A DNA stretch of 64,000 bases from Dryomyza anilis (lineage: Eukaryota; Arthropoda; Insecta; Diptera; Dryomyzidae), in contig OX638132.1 of assembly GCA_951804985.1 (NCBI GenBank), positions 102,228,026-102,292,025 of the forward strand, read 5' to 3'. Below the pieces are notes generated by a model, which did not search any database, was not told the origin of the DNA, and was given only the letters and a program-made list of their open reading frames with translations. Of this stretch, positions 42,746 to 56,900 are shown one piece after another; position 1 is the first letter of the stretch, and each line of letters starts with the position of its first letter. The position numbers and the translations under genes were made by a program.

Positions 42746-45700
42746 TTAGGTGACATCATTATGATGTTCATTATTTAAATTATAAACTGACGATGATGAT
42801 GATGCTGTTGCTGCAGCCGCAACATTTGAACTGCTGTCATCTTGCAGCTCACGTTCGATGTTGGCATTGTTATTATTCTCGGCAATTTCATTAATGTTGC
42901 TGTCGTCCAAGAGCAGACTATTGCGGCGACCATTGCCGCTGCTAGTGTTGCTAATGCATGGCAAGATGTCTTGTTGTTGTGGTTGCTGCAGAGAACTGAC
43001 AGCAGCTGCATTGCTCTCATTGATGAGATTTTCAGTCTCTTCGCTGGGATTTTGTGACGCATCAATTCTTGTGGTCAGTATAGAGCTTGCAGCTAAACTT
43101 GTTGCGCTGCTAATGCAGAGCGACATAGCGTTTATGCAGCTGTCGCTACTACTGCTGTGTGCAACATCTTGCAGTGTTGCTGGCAATGTTGTTAAATCTG
43201 CGTCGCTTAATTCTACATTCGATGGTGGTTGTTGTGCTGCCAACGACACATCGTTTAAATGATTTTGAAATTCTTCAAGCGCATTTACAGTTGAGCTTGT
43301 ATTGTGCGCTGCAAATGTTTCAATAGCCGCCGTTACTGTCTCTGCTGGTTCTTCTAAAAACGGCGTTGCTTTTAGAGTGGCATCAGCTGGCTCTGTAATA
43401 TGAGTGCTTATTGTGTAAATGTCGTCATGTTGTACATTTTCCAATGGCAACACCACTTCTGTACCTTGCGACACCACCGACATTATCTTGAAGGACAGCG
43501 GTGCAGCAGTGGTTGTGTCATACATATTGTTATCTGCAGATTGTTGGAAATTTTCACCATTTTGGCAGAGATTCTGTACGAACATTTCGTTGGCAGTAGC
43601 GTCGGCGCCACTTACAACATTTGTAATTAGCAACTGAGTGGCAATAGTCGACACAACAGCAGCAGAATCAACAGCAGCAGCATCATCAGCAGCAGTATCA
43701 ACAGCAGTGTTACTAGCAGTTTCGACAACAGTTTCGACAAAAGTTTCGGCAGCAGTTTCGGCAGCAGTGTCGACAGGAGTATCGACAGCAGCGTCAATAA
43801 CAGTATCGACAACATTGTTGACATCAGTTTCGACAACAGTATGGACAGCAGTGTCGACAACAGTATCGATAACAATATTAACAGCAGTGTCGGTTACAGT
43901 ATCGATATTAGTGTTGATAACATTATCGACATTAGTGTCGATAACATTAGCGACATTATTGTCGATAAAATTAGCGACATTAGTGTCGATAACAGTATCG
44001 ACAGCAGTGTCGATTACAGTATCGACAGCAGTGTCGATTACAGTATCGACAGCAGTGTCGATTACAGTATCGACAGCAGTGTCGATTACAGTATCGACAG
44101 CAGTGTCAATTACAGTATCGACGGCAGGGTCGATTACATTATCGACAGCAGTGTCGACAACAGTATCCATAACCGTGTCGATAACAGTGTCGACAGCAGT
44201 GTCGATAGCAGTATCGACAGCAGTGTCAATAGCAGCGCCTAGAGACGTGTCGACAACAGTATCGACAGCAGTGCACATAGGAGTGTCGACAACAGTTTCC
44301 TTAGCAGCATCTAGAGCAACACCAACAGCAGTGTCCACAGCAATGTTCTGAGCGACATCATAATCAACAACATTATCAACAGCAGTATTAATAGCAGCAT
44401 CTAAAATAGTGTCAACTGCACTATTTAGATCTGCATTCAAATCAGCAACACTTTCAGCCATTTCCTTGTCTTCAACTGCACCCAATTGTTGTTGCTCTAG
44501 TGTAGCTGTCACTGCAGTCTCTGTGTTCGTCTCCAACAACATGGGCGGCAACTCCATCTCACGATACTCGCGCATTTCTTCTTCTGTTTCCGACGTAGCT
44601 TCATATTCCTCCTCTTCATCATCATCATAGTCCTCATCATCCTCTTCTTCCTCGACATCTTCCATATTCTCCATATTCTCACCAGAATCTATCTCATCTT
44701 GATCCATATCAACTGCATATGCCGTGACATGTTCATCAAATTCAGCTGGTTGTTGTTGCTCTGCGCCGCTCTCCTTCGACAGTTTTCGCTTTTTTCTTAT
44801 AGCCTTCAGACCATTGTACGTCGCACTAAAGCCAACATCACACACTTCGATTTCTTTCTCCTGCTTGATGCGTATATTGTTAAAGTCAATGCCCGCAATA
44901 TATGCCTGCTCCTCGTGATTTAGCGCGTCGTCAGCGTCTATGTGTTGCACAGGCTGTACAGGCTCCACCGGCTGCAACACCTCATCACCATAGCCACAAT
45001 CCAAACGTTCTTTTTTGATCACAACATGAGCGAGTGATGCCTCCAATTGGCTGGCTTCATTGCCACTGCAAACAGCCACAATCGTTGGCACATCCACTGC
45101 TGCTGCAGCAGCTGCAACAATTGCTGTCTGATTTCTTGCTGTGGACTTGAGCGCTTTTCCTGTGGCTGCTTTCGACGTTGTGTGACTGTGTGATTTTTTA
45201 ACTTTTGTTGGTGATTTTTTGCTCTTTTTACAGGTTGTAGTTTGAGCCACAACAACAGGAGTAGTAGAAACAATAGCCGCCGTATCATCCGGTTCAATTT
45301 CTGGCTGTTCGTGCGGCATTTCAATGCCACTACTTACATTTGTAATCTGCAGCAGTCGATCTAACTCCGCCCGACATGGTTTAATGTCTGGTAAGTCACC
45401 GGACTGTGGTGCGCTATAAACGTCGTTATGTGCAACGTTTTCCGACTGTTCGACTTCATTGAAAGTAACGCCACTCACGATGCTGGAGATAGTAAATTCC
45501 ATTTGCGGCGCTATGGCGGTCATCACCAGTGCAGCCATTGGTGCATCCTCAGTATGATTGGAGAGTTGAAGGTGCGTCATGTTCTCGTCGCAATCCACGC
45601 GCTCCTGCTTAATGCTTATTATGCCAGGTTGTGGCATTAGAATTGCATCCGGTTGACGATTAGCGTCGCACTGTAAAAATAAATTGTATTTAATTTATTA

Positions 45701-48700
45701 ATTAATTAATTTATTAATTTATTAATTTATTAATTCATTAATTTATTAATTTATTAATTTATTAATTTATTAATTTATTAATTTATTAATTTATTAATTT
45801 ATTAATTTATTAATTTATTAATTTATTAATTTATTAATTTATTAATTTATTAATTTATTAATTTATTAATTTATTAATTTATTAATTTATTAATTTATTA
45901 ATTTATTAATTTATTAATTTATTAATTTATTAATTTATTAATTTATTAATTTATTAATTTATTAATTTATTAATTTATTAATTTATTAATTTATTAATTT
46001 ATTAATTTATTAATTTATTAATTTATTAATTTATTAATTTATTAATTTATTAATTTATTAATTTATTAATTTATTAATTTATTAATTTATTAATTTATTA
46101 ATTTATTAATTTATTAATTTATTAATTTATTAATTTATTAATTTATTAATTTATTAATTTATTAATTTATTAATTTATTAATTTATTAATTTATTAATTT
46201 ATTAATTTATTAATTTATTAATTTATTAATTTATTAATTTATTAATTTATTAATTTATTAATTTATTAATTTATTAATTTATTAATTTATTAATTTATTA
46301 ATTTATTAATTTATTAATTTATTAATTTATTAATTTATTAATTTATTAATTTATTAATTTATTAATTTATTAATTTATTAATTTATTAATTTATTAATTT
46401 ATTAATTTATTAATTTATTAATTTATTAATTTATTAATTTATTAATTTATTAATGTATTAATTTATTAATTTATTAATTTATTAATTTATTAATTTATTA
46501 ATTTATTAATTTATTAATTTATTAATTTATTAATTTATTAATTTATTAATTTATTAATTTATTAATTTATTAATTTATTAATTTATTAATTTATTAATTT
46601 ATTAATTTATTAATTTATTAATTTATTAATTTATTAATTTATTAATTTATTAATTTATTAATTTATTAATTTATTAATTTATTAATTTATTAATTTATTA
46701 ATTTATTAATTTATTAATTTATTAATTTATTAATTTATTAATTTATTAATTTATTAATTTATTAATTTATTAATTTATTAATTTATTAATTTATTAATTT
46801 ATTAATTTATTAATTTATTAATTTATTAATTTATTAATTTATTAATTTATTAATTTATTAATTTATTAATTTATTAATTTATTAATTTATTAATTTATTA
46901 ATTTATTAATTTATTAATTTATTAATTTATTAATTTATTAATTTATTAATTTATTAATTTATTAATTTATTAATTTATTAATTTATTAATTTATTAATTT
47001 ATTAATTTATTAATTTATTAATTTATTAATTTATTAATTTATTAATTTATTAATTTATTAATTTATTAATTTATTAATTTATTAATTTATTAATTTATTA
47101 ATTTATTAATTTATTAATTTATTAATTTATTAATTTATTAATTTATTAATTTATTAATTTATTAATTTAATAATTTATTAATTTATTAATTTATTAATTT
47201 ATTAATTTATTAATTTATTAATTTATTAATTTATTAATTTATTAATTTATTAATTTATTAATTTATTAATTTATTAATTTATTAATTTATTAATTTATTA
47301 ATTTATTAATTTATTAATTTATTAATTTATTAATTTATTAATTTATTAATTTATTAATTTATTAATTTATTAATTTATTAATTTATTAATTTATTAATTT
47401 ATTAATTTATTAATTTATTAAATTGTTTAATAATTTTACCTTTTCTCGTTCCTTTTCCGCATCCTTGCGCTTTTTCTTCTTCTTTTTCTTTTCACTGCGC
47501 GTATGTTCATCATCCACCAGCGATGAATTTAGTTTTCCATGCTCCTTAGTGATCTTCAGCTTAAGCACCGGAATCTTATTAACATTTAAATCTTCCTCGA
47601 CAGGCTCCTTTTTAATATTAGTGGCAACCACTGCCTCCGGTGGATACTCTTGCTTAATAGTTATGTCGTGTACCGGCTCGTCGCCAGGCCCGGCTACGGC
47701 ATCTTCCTCCCCACTGTCATTGTTGCCATCATGAAAATCGTCTGCCATGGGCGATGCTCTGTAATCGGCGACATCGTCGGCAACATCCTCCTGCATTTGC
47801 ACATCCTCTGTTGGTGGTGGTGTTGCTGCTGTTGCTTCGACTGCAACAGCAACATCTGTCACCACATCCGTGTCCATGTGCACTTCCGGCTCATGCTTAA
47901 TGCTGACCAACGTATCCATGGTTGACTTGAGCAGTTCATCCACACGCTTTAAGTCTCTGCGCGAGACGCCCTTCTTATTAGGCCGCTTTGTCGACATCTT
48001 GGGCGTCGTTACCGTTGACGTTGCAGCCTCGCTGTTCTCGCCGCTGCCCGGTATCAGTACGCATTGCGTAGCGCTCATCAACATCGGTGTAGTAAGGCGT
48101 GTCAGCGCAACAACGGGTGTCATATCTAGCGTAGTCCCAGCGCTGCGTGCCAATGCTTCGGCGGCTGCCTCCACATCATTTTCGTTCTTGATGCGCACGC
48201 AGGACTCTGTCGCGACGACGTCCGCTGAAATGTGCTTGGAATAGTTGAGGTAAATCTTGGCACAAAGCGCTGCGTGTCGCAAATATTCGGTCTCATTCCT
48301 CAGATAACGATTGCAGCCAGCACAGCGTTTAGTATTGACGGAGCAAGCGTGTATATTGTACAGGAAATGTGTGGCAAATGTCAAGTGACACTGCGGACAT
48401 TCGGCATCCAGTACTTGAAGGGCGGTCGGTGTCTCAATTATGTGCTCGCGTAGATGTCTGTTGTTGATGAAATTTAGTGTTAAAGAGAAAAATTAAAATT
48501 AGTGTCATAAAAAACAACCTAATTTTCATCGATTTATATATTTAAATTTGAAAAAATTATAACCAACAAAATATGACTGAAAGATTTACTGAAAGCCGGG
48601 TTTTTGTTTTCAATTAAAAAAATCTAATAAAAGTTGATAGAAAAGATAAATTTCCCTACATGATTCAACTAAATTATGTGCTGAAAATGTTGTATAACAT

Positions 48701-51700
48701 ATAATTGAATGATTTACTGAAAGCTGTCGTTAAACGAATTGAACAAAATAAACGAATTGAACAAAATAACATAAATTCAAAATTACATTTGTCCATTCCT
48801 GAATTCAATTTGTTCAATTTCTTATTGGATCTTATTGAATTAAATTTCTTGCATTGCGTTCCTTTCAGAATACAGGGTCGAATCGCGGCAGTCGTTATCG
48901 AGTAAGCAATCGTATCGAATAAAATTCCGTGATCGAACGAGTGGCTGGATCATGGCACTCGATACGTTACGAATCGAAATTTTGAGAAAGCATAATAGAT
49001 TTTTCGTTATTTTTTTTTTTTAATTGGAATAGAATACTTGTCAAAAGTCATCAAACTTAAATCAAAATAAAAAATTAAAATTTTGTTTGTCATGTTCGCC
49101 GCACAAAAGCCACTTTCTATTTAATTTACAGCAATACAAATTGATTAAACGGAAAGTCCGTCTATTTCGCCATCTATTTCGGCCATCTATTTCGGTTTTT
49201 CGGTAACCGCGAGAAGTTCTTTTCGGTAGCAGTCAACAACTTTGCCGCAGAGGACCTCCAACTAGTGTGTTTTTTATATAGTGCAAATAACAATATAGTG
49301 CAAAATACAAATAACAAATATACCTTTCGCAATAATTTCGAATACGCGATGCATTTTATTTTTAAAAGGTTGTGCCCTAAGTTTTTGTGACATGTCCTTC
49401 TTTGTGCGCATATTGGAAAGTACATTTAGTATACATTAAAGACATCAAAAAAGACTATAATAAACTAAAAATGTTGTATTCAACACGGTTTCTGTTGAAA
49501 AGGTTTAAATTTAAAATGTTTTCGATTGCAGTTTATGTAGTTCATTCGAACTACCACCATCGAATACCACCATCCCAATATTTTTGATTTTTTGTTCGAT
49601 AACGAGTGCCGTAATTTCAAACGCAAGAATTTCGAACGCTAAGACTGATTTTAAATTATATATTTTTTTTTGAGCTGAATTCAATTTCACTATTCTAAAT
49701 TTTATTTATCCGTATAATACCTAAATTTTTAGTATTCTGAATTCCAATTGTTTATTTCAAACAAAATTACCGCGAAATGGATTTATTTTTACTTCTGAAT
49801 TCCATTTATATATTTCTCTAGCCAATTTGGCTTTCTAAATATAATTGCTACGTTTCTGAATTACATTTATTAGATTCTGAATTGAACTAGATTAATATGA
49901 ATTACATTTGTCCATTTCTGAATTCAATTTGACTATTTTGAATTCAATGAATTCTTCTCTGAAAAGAATTTATCGTATTTTTTTACTAATTTTTTACTTT
50001 TCTAAATTCCATTTGTTCATTTATCAATTTAATTTGATAAATTTATATTTAAATGAATTCAATATGCTCCCTCAAAATTGGAATTATCAATTTCTGAATT
50101 TAAATTGTACTATTCTGAATACTATTTGTTCGTTTTCAATTTAATTTGCTCAAATGAATTCAATTTGGTTTTTCTGAGTTTCACTTATATATTTCTGATA
50201 AAAATTTTACTATTCTGAATAACTTTTGATTTTCAAAAGTACTTTTATTCTCTTGTACTTTTTTACTCTTCTGAATTCAATAGAATCCTCTCTGAAAGGG
50301 ATTTCTGGCATGTTTTAATTTAAATTGTGACTTTGAGAATCTAAAAAACAAAATCTTGAATTCAATTTAATTTTTCTGAGTTTCATTTATTAATTTCTCA
50401 AACCAATTTGATCATACTGCATATAATTTAAGTTTCTAAACACAATTTGTCACTTTCTAAATTTAATATATTAATTTCTGAATTTAATATGAATATTCGA
50501 CCCTTTAACAAACTCCTTTCCTAATTTCAATAAACCTAATTTTCTCGCATTGTCTGTTTTTTTTTTATCAAAATTCCATTGGAATTCATTTCGTTTAGAT
50601 TCTTTATAGCTTACTTCGAATACGAATAAACGTTGCATACGCTAAACCCACAGAGTCCGCAAGCAAAGGGCGTCTTCGAGAGCTTGTGCCACAGCTGATG
50701 GTTTTTGATGTCGCTGAATTTTTTAATCGTCTCATTACATGCGATGCACACGTGGCGCGGTACATCTGGAATATGCTCGCTGCACTGGTGCCGGTCCAGT
50801 TGAGCTTTGTTGACAAAACGTTGCGCGCAAATGTTGCAGCACTGCTTGAATTTGCTTTCTTTGGTGGCAACTGTTGCTACCGATGCAGCAGCAGCAACAA
50901 CGGCCGCAGCAGCCGCCGCAGATGTAGAGGCATCAACTGACTCGACGGCGTTTTTGTTATTAGTAGGCGCCGCTTCGGGCAGCTCATCTTTGCTGTTAAT
51001 TTGTTAAAGAGTTATTAATTTAAAATACCTATAAATAAAAGGTTAAATTACATTTCCACTTTGGGCTTCAATTTGCGCTCAGCCAGCGCCATCATACGCC
51101 GTTGCATTGGTGTCAAAGGTTTCTGTTTTTTTACTGGTGTAGCGACTGCGACGGTAGGTGTTGCGATTGTTGCCACCGCCGCTGCTGGTGCAGATAGTCT
51201 TTGTTTTTTTCTCAAAGGTGTTCCCACAGCAGCAGCAACCACTGCAGTGGTTGCCTTTTCCAACTTTATCTCATCAACATCTTCTTTGATGTCGGTTTTC
51301 AGCAGCAAATCCTCTGACTTTCGCTTGTTCTGCTGACGTTTGTTAAGCGGTTTACGCTTGCTCAGCGTCGCAGGCATCGGCGTTTTTACATCTACATCCG
51401 ACTTGATGAAGGGCGTTAATGGTGGTACCGGTGCTGGCGGTAGTGGTGCCACCTCTTCCTTGAGACCGAGCAGTACGCGCGTCTGTGCATTGGTTGCATA
51501 GCACATTTCACGGAATTCGAAAAAATCATTGATTTTGTCCATGCACAAGGTGCACATTGTTTGTGGCATTTTGTCATCTTTGGAGACCTATTAAATAACA
51601 AATATAGAAAGAAAAAATACGCAAAATTTGCGATTCTTCACACAGACTCACATTAAATCCTATGCAAACTTTAATTTTTCGCCACAGCTCTGGCTCGTCT

Positions 51701-51828
51701 GCATTGATTGCGGCGTCGGTGTCGTTTAGAATATTGACCTTATCCGGATTATCGATACCGCACAGACGGCATATTTTGTACAAATTCGCTTTGAGGCTTT
51801 TGTCGATTTTAAACGCGAATCGTTCCAT
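42746..51828 (-). CDS. ZAD-domain C2H2/C2HC zinc-finger protein, 1677 aa
   Basis: Five exons on the minus strand: 51828-51652, 51587-51052, 50992-50615, 48457-47440 and 45670-42746. An N-terminal ZAD (residues about 18-95) has the paired cysteines CRLC and CTLC. Fingers follow at about 280-440: CNIC..H..H, CIAC..H..H, CGLC..H..H (split by intron 3), and two C2HC fingers beginning CPQC and CAGC. The rest is low complexity: many I/V-K-x-E motifs (IKQE, IKKE, IKHE), which fit the SUMOylation consensus, an acidic run, and about 260 residues of xxDT repeats. ZAD proteins are insect DNA-binding regulators that dimerise through this domain. I do not recognise the specific orthologue; hangover is another large ZAD protein but has more fingers as I recall. 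The start at 51828 was preferred over an in-frame ATG 33 bases upstream. Confidence 0.9.
43640..44430 (-). repeat. coding minisatellite encoding (A/V)(V/I)DT repeats
   Basis: Within the last exon of the ZAD gene a 12/24-base unit (sense GTCGATACTGTA, ATCGACACTGCT) encodes runs such as TAVDTVIDTAVDTVIDTAVD over residues about 1117-1380. The central copies (about 43990-44130) are almost identical while the flanks are diverged, as expected of an expanding array. Other frames, including the antisense strand, are also open here because the unit length is a multiple of three. Confidence 0.92.
45690..47425. repeat. 1.7-kb array of an 8-bp unit (TTTATTAA)n
   Basis: About 215 tandem copies of TTTATTAA fill nearly all of the last intron (45671-47439) of the ZAD gene. 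The first copies are irregular; beyond that only isolated substitutions are seen, at about 45736, 46455 and 47170. On the gene's sense strand the unit reads TTAATAAA and so contains AATAAA in every copy. Confidence 0.97.
48458..50614. repeat. ZAD gene intron 3, degenerate GAATTCAATTTG...TTTCTGAATT phrase repeat
   Basis: Especially from 49680 to 50560, phrases such as TTTCTGAATTCAATTTGACT, TTCTGAATTCCATTTGT and ATTTCTAAATTTAATAT recur about every 20-30 bases in a loose array; scattered earlier copies begin near 48740 (AACGAATTGAACAAAATAA twice). No exon or conserved motif was found in this 2.2 kb intron. Confidence 0.65.
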
Positions 51829-53999
51829 TTTTTTTACGCAAGTGTTTTGTTTTCTGTTCACGTTTTATAAAGACACTATTCGAGACGTATTAGTTAATTG
51901 CATGCCTCAGACATTTCAAACATTTAAAAAAACATAAATTAAGTGAAAAAATTGTTGGAAAAACAAAATTTTTCTCATTTTTTCCAACTGCGGCAGCACC
52001 AAACAAAATTACATTCAACTGTCAGTTGTCATATTCGGTTGTCATTCGAGTTGTCACATATGTTCTATGAAAAGGGTGCATTCAGCGCCAATCATTGCAA
52101 ATTCACATTTTTAGACTTTTCTAAATGCAAACATTATAATTTTTATTTTTTGACTTTCGTATGTTTTATTTTGTAAATATCTATCGTTCGAGCTGATGAA
52201 AATGCACTTGGCTCAACAATAATTGTTTAAATTCAACTGAAAGATGCGGTACAGTGCATCCACACTCGAATAAAAACTGTGGGTGTGCAGCAATCGATGC
52301 TGTGTATAACTAATTTGGACACATTTTTGTTTTCGAATAAGTAATAAACGTATATATTATGTGATAAACGTATTGTACAGCTCTTTATCAGTTATTTTAA
52401 TAGTATTTTTTACTATTTATTCTAAATTTTCTTCTACCACGAACACTTGCAATTTTTCCTAATTGCTTTTATAGAAAAGTGTAAATAGTTCAATTGTCAA
52501 ACAATAATCTAAAACAGGGTTGTCTCTTGGTACAATTCAATGCTGGGTATTGTAATAGATTTATTGATTGTAAGACACGATGATTTGGTCGTATAACAGA
52601 GTTCGATGAAAAATTAGGCCTAACCATAATATGTATGTGCTGGCAATAAATTTTAGTTGCTGGCCGTTCTAATAAAAATTGAGTATTTTTTTAATAAATG
52701 CTGTAATTGTTTTTACTGCATCATTTTTACTAAACAATTCAACTGACAATGTAGTAAATGAAACACCTTGCAGTCATTTACATTTAAATTCACATGCAAT
52801 TTTGTGGATTTTATTGACTTAAAATCATGTTAAAATGTAATAAAAATAACTACAATTTATTAAATTTTACGAAATCATGTAGTCATTTTCATTGTTTTTT
52901 TTTTCATATTTATTTCATACAGGTGCTCCGGAGCGCATATATGAATAAGTATATAGCGCCTATAAATTAAAGTCTTTATTTGCATCCGTCGCCACAATTC
53001 GTCACAAAGATCTTTGACCTAAAACATCCTGCCAGAAGAAAACATATTTATTTTTTTAAAGGCCATTGCCATACACACGGTTTAGGAATGTGATATGTTA
53101 TCTATGCACATTATATAATTAATAATGCATATAAAATCTGTTTTATATTATAAAATTGTCAATTTAATTGTATTTAATATGGACAGTTTCGATTGTTATC
53201 ACCAACTATCTAATGACATTTCCATACAAACAATTATAATATTTGAGAGTAGCCCTGAGGCATGTTTTTTTGGTGTCGTATTTTGTGAAATGAAGAAAAA
53301 TTGTGAAATTGAAGATAAATAGTACACGTAAAATGTTAATCTATTTGTTTTTCTTTTGAAATCGAGGAACATTGTTTTGAGAATAAGGGAATTTTATAGT
53401 TAAGGTTAAGCTACCAGTTTTATTGAAATAGCTATGATTCTTAAACTAGATTAAAGGTGTTTCAAACGTTGACCTCAACTCTACGATATTAAAGTAATGA
53501 TTGATTTCAAAGCATTCGCAAGTTAATATTAAGTGCAATGGCATATTGAGATATTTATGAGAATTTAAAAAATCCTGATTTTATAAGAATCAACAGCATT
53601 TATATGACGAAATATTTTTTTTTTTGTATTTGAGTTACTTCAATAAAATTATTTAAGATTTACTTGGCCAATCTCACGATTATAACGCAATAACGAATGT
53701 TTTATGCGACAACGCCGAACGAGGACCAGTCGAGAAGACAACCGACCAGTTCAAGTTTAAGAAGGCGAGTGACGAAATATTTTAACAAGCAGAAAAGTAA
53801 TGTTCACAGTTCAATTGCCGTACTGTCGTATTTGTACAATGTCGTACCAATACCATGAAACTGTGAATACCTAAATGTAAAACGTATATGTGACGTTTAC
53901 ACGGGACTTTGAATCTATTACAATTATCAACATGAAAATCTTTTACGATTATTTTAATTACTCAAAAACGATTTTTATATTTCTTCTTATTGCGTAAAA
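51829..53999. other. divergent intergenic region between the ZAD gene and Prp39
   Basis: Both genes read outwards from this 2.2 kb, so it should hold both promoters. The sequence near 53690-53780 is less AT-rich and is a candidate Prp39 promoter or leader. Open frames of 65-77 codons show no motif. Confidence 0.4.
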
Positions 54000-56900
54000 A
54001 TGGCGTCCACAAACGATGAAGAAAATTTTGCTGGTAAGTTTTGCGGCGGAAACGTGCTTAAAAGGAATAAATATTGCATAAAAATACAGTTAAATAACGC
54101 ATTAAAAGTATGCAAATAAAATGAATTGAATGTTTTTAAATTTAAACATAACTAAGCAAAATTGATTGTTGACGGCACGTTGTGCCCTATAAGAAATGCG
54201 TATTCATACTCTAATCATCAATAATTGGAAATGTTCCACACAAGTTGAGTAAAAAAAAACATGATTAATTAGAATTTTTTAATTGTAGGTCGTCGCACAC
54301 GCTCTGCTCGAAAAGTATCCACTTCACAGCCAACAGTAGCAGCGTCACCCGCGCGGGCAACCCGTCGTACAGCAAAGAAACAAATTCAGGTTGGTATAAA
54401 AAATACATTTTGTATATACATCGCTTAGACTACCCAGAGCAACTACCAAAGCAACCGCCCAACATAACCTCAATGTTGGTTTGTTTAGGCGCGCATATGC
54501 GGCGGTGCGGCGGCAGCCTTGAGCTGGGTTCCGATGTAAATGCAAGCACCACAAGAATTCACGACATAGTTGTTTTATATGATGAAAAAAATTGCAAGTC
54601 ATAATAGCGAATGTGGCGTTGTTCCATTCGTAAATGATTCGTTGCGACGAATTTGATTTCATGCAAGGGCCAACTGAAAATAAAGCAGCTACCAATATTT
54701 AATGTATTTAACTAAGTAAACAGACTTAACAACGGCTGTTAGCAAAACAACCACTCAGTCAAACTTATCATTAAACACACAAAATCTCGCATTATGTTGT
54801 TTATTTCACAGTTGAGTGAGCCGGATAACGTAGAACCCACACAGCCGGAACCACCAACAGACACCGACGACGACGTCGCCGCAAACACAGCTGACAACAA
54901 CTCTACATCGCAGCAGTCGGACATTATCAAGGAGATGCTTGCCGAGGCCGCACAAGGTGCCATCATCGATCTCGATGCCGATGCTGGTGGCAACAGTTCG
55001 GATATAGTCGAAGTGCCGGACGACGATGAAGATGATGTTACTGTCTTGGACAATATAATCGAGGAAGTAGTCGATGAAGAAGAAATAGTCGATGAAGAGC
55101 ACAAACAAGCAGAAGACGACGAAGAAAATGACTACATTGTGTATGAGGAACAAGTAGTCGAACAGGAACCCGAAGAAGATGTCGAAATGTTTGTCATACA
55201 AGATGATGAACCGCAGCCAGATGAGCAGACGCCCAATGAGACGGTCAACGCAAATTCGACATCAGCAGTGGCAGCAGCACTTGATGAGAAAAGTTCTTCG
55301 TTCCCCTTTGGCAACGTGGTGCAGTCGGAGACTTCAGAGGATCCACATGAGAACGAGGAAGAGGTCGAGGAGGAAGAACAACATGACGACGGTGCCACGG
55401 GTGGCATAGTTGAAAGCTCGCTGTTGGCTTCCATGGCAGGAGATAACGCAAATAGTTTACCCTCTGTGGGCGGTGGCGAAGAGTTGGACTGCAAAAAAGA
55501 TGATTTCGAGGAAAAAGCTGTAGAGCCGCCTGAAAAAATGGACTCGGAGGATTCGTTATCAGAACCTGCTATCGCAGAGGAATTGGGGGAGGCCGATGCC
55601 AGCAGCGCAACCATTGTCAATACTGAAATGGTGTCGGAGGACGAGTTGCCAATGCCGACAAAACCCGAAATCAATGATGCCGAAGAAGTTTCCGACGATG
55701 AATTACCAGCGCCGCAACGTGCAGAGCTGCCCGCCGATGCTGAAGTTATATCCGAGGATGAGCTGCCTGCAGCGGCGGATAAAAAGTCGCCTACATCCTC
55801 ACCCAAGGCCTCAGAGATGAGCTCAGGCAGACAAAAACGTAAAGCGGAGCAAGTGGTGAATGAGGAAGAGGACAATGAGGAGATGGGGGAGGACACGGAA
55901 CGGCAGCAACTGTCGGAACAAGCGGATGAGCAGGCAAACGATGACGGCGAAACGCAGCCGAAGAAAAAAGCACACAAAGCTGCCAAAGAGAGCAGTAATG
56001 AGCAATACAATCCGATGAGTCCGACTAGCGAAAGCAATGATGCGCCGCCTGTGGAGAAGAAGGCAAAACTCGATGGCGAAGGTAGGCTAAAAATGATTAT
56101 TAATTTGGTTGGGCTCTAAATTCTCAAAAACAAAAATCACAATTCGGAACTCCAAACTCATAATCCCCAAATTTAAAAAATCTCCATAATCAAAATCATA
56201 ATTCATAGTTTCCACAATTTGTAATACAATAATTCTATTCTATGGAATTTGTTTAAGATGGACAGTATCGTGGATTTTGTGTCATTGAGATTTATGCCTG
56301 TTTTTGATTTTTTCGTGTCTTTGGAATTTTGAGCTTGGAGATTTTTGTATGTGGTGTATATTTTGAGAATTTCGAAAATTTAAGGGCCTATAATATTTTG
56401 AGCATCGCTCTAATAAAATCTTTTTGTTTTTTTTAGATACCACACATAGCTCCGAGCACCGAGAGAAGGAAAAGAAAAAGGAGCGCAAAGAGCGCGAGCG
56501 TGAACACGAGAAGGAGCGTAAAAAACTGCCCGATCTCGACAAGTACTGGCGCTCAGTGAAAGAAGACCCCGCCGACTTTACCGGCTGGACATATCTACTG
56601 CAATATGTAGATAATGAGGTATGAGGACAGACACCATCCGAATTTTAACATATCAATTTACAAAATTTGTATTCATTACAACTAACTTTTCAGTCCGATG
56701 CGGAGGCTGCGCGCGAGGCCTATGATGCTTTCCTGGCGCACTATCCCTACTGCTATGGCTACTGGCGTAAATACGCAGACTACGAGAAGCGCAAGGGCAT
56801 CAAGGCGAATTGCAACACGGTGAGTACAGCTCAAATTCAATCAAATACATTTGCAATATTTTGTATTTTATTAATTTATTATGAAATTTATTATAAATCC

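Noticed and set aside
43638..44351. Plus-strand open frames of 237 and 133 codons (VSTAVSIT and DSSVDYSI repeats)
   Set aside because: They are antisense shadows of the xxDT coding minisatellite; a 12-base unit keeps several frames open at once.
55132..56037. 301-codon minus-strand open frame
   Set aside because: Serine-rich antisense of the acidic Prp39 exon 3; no independent signal.
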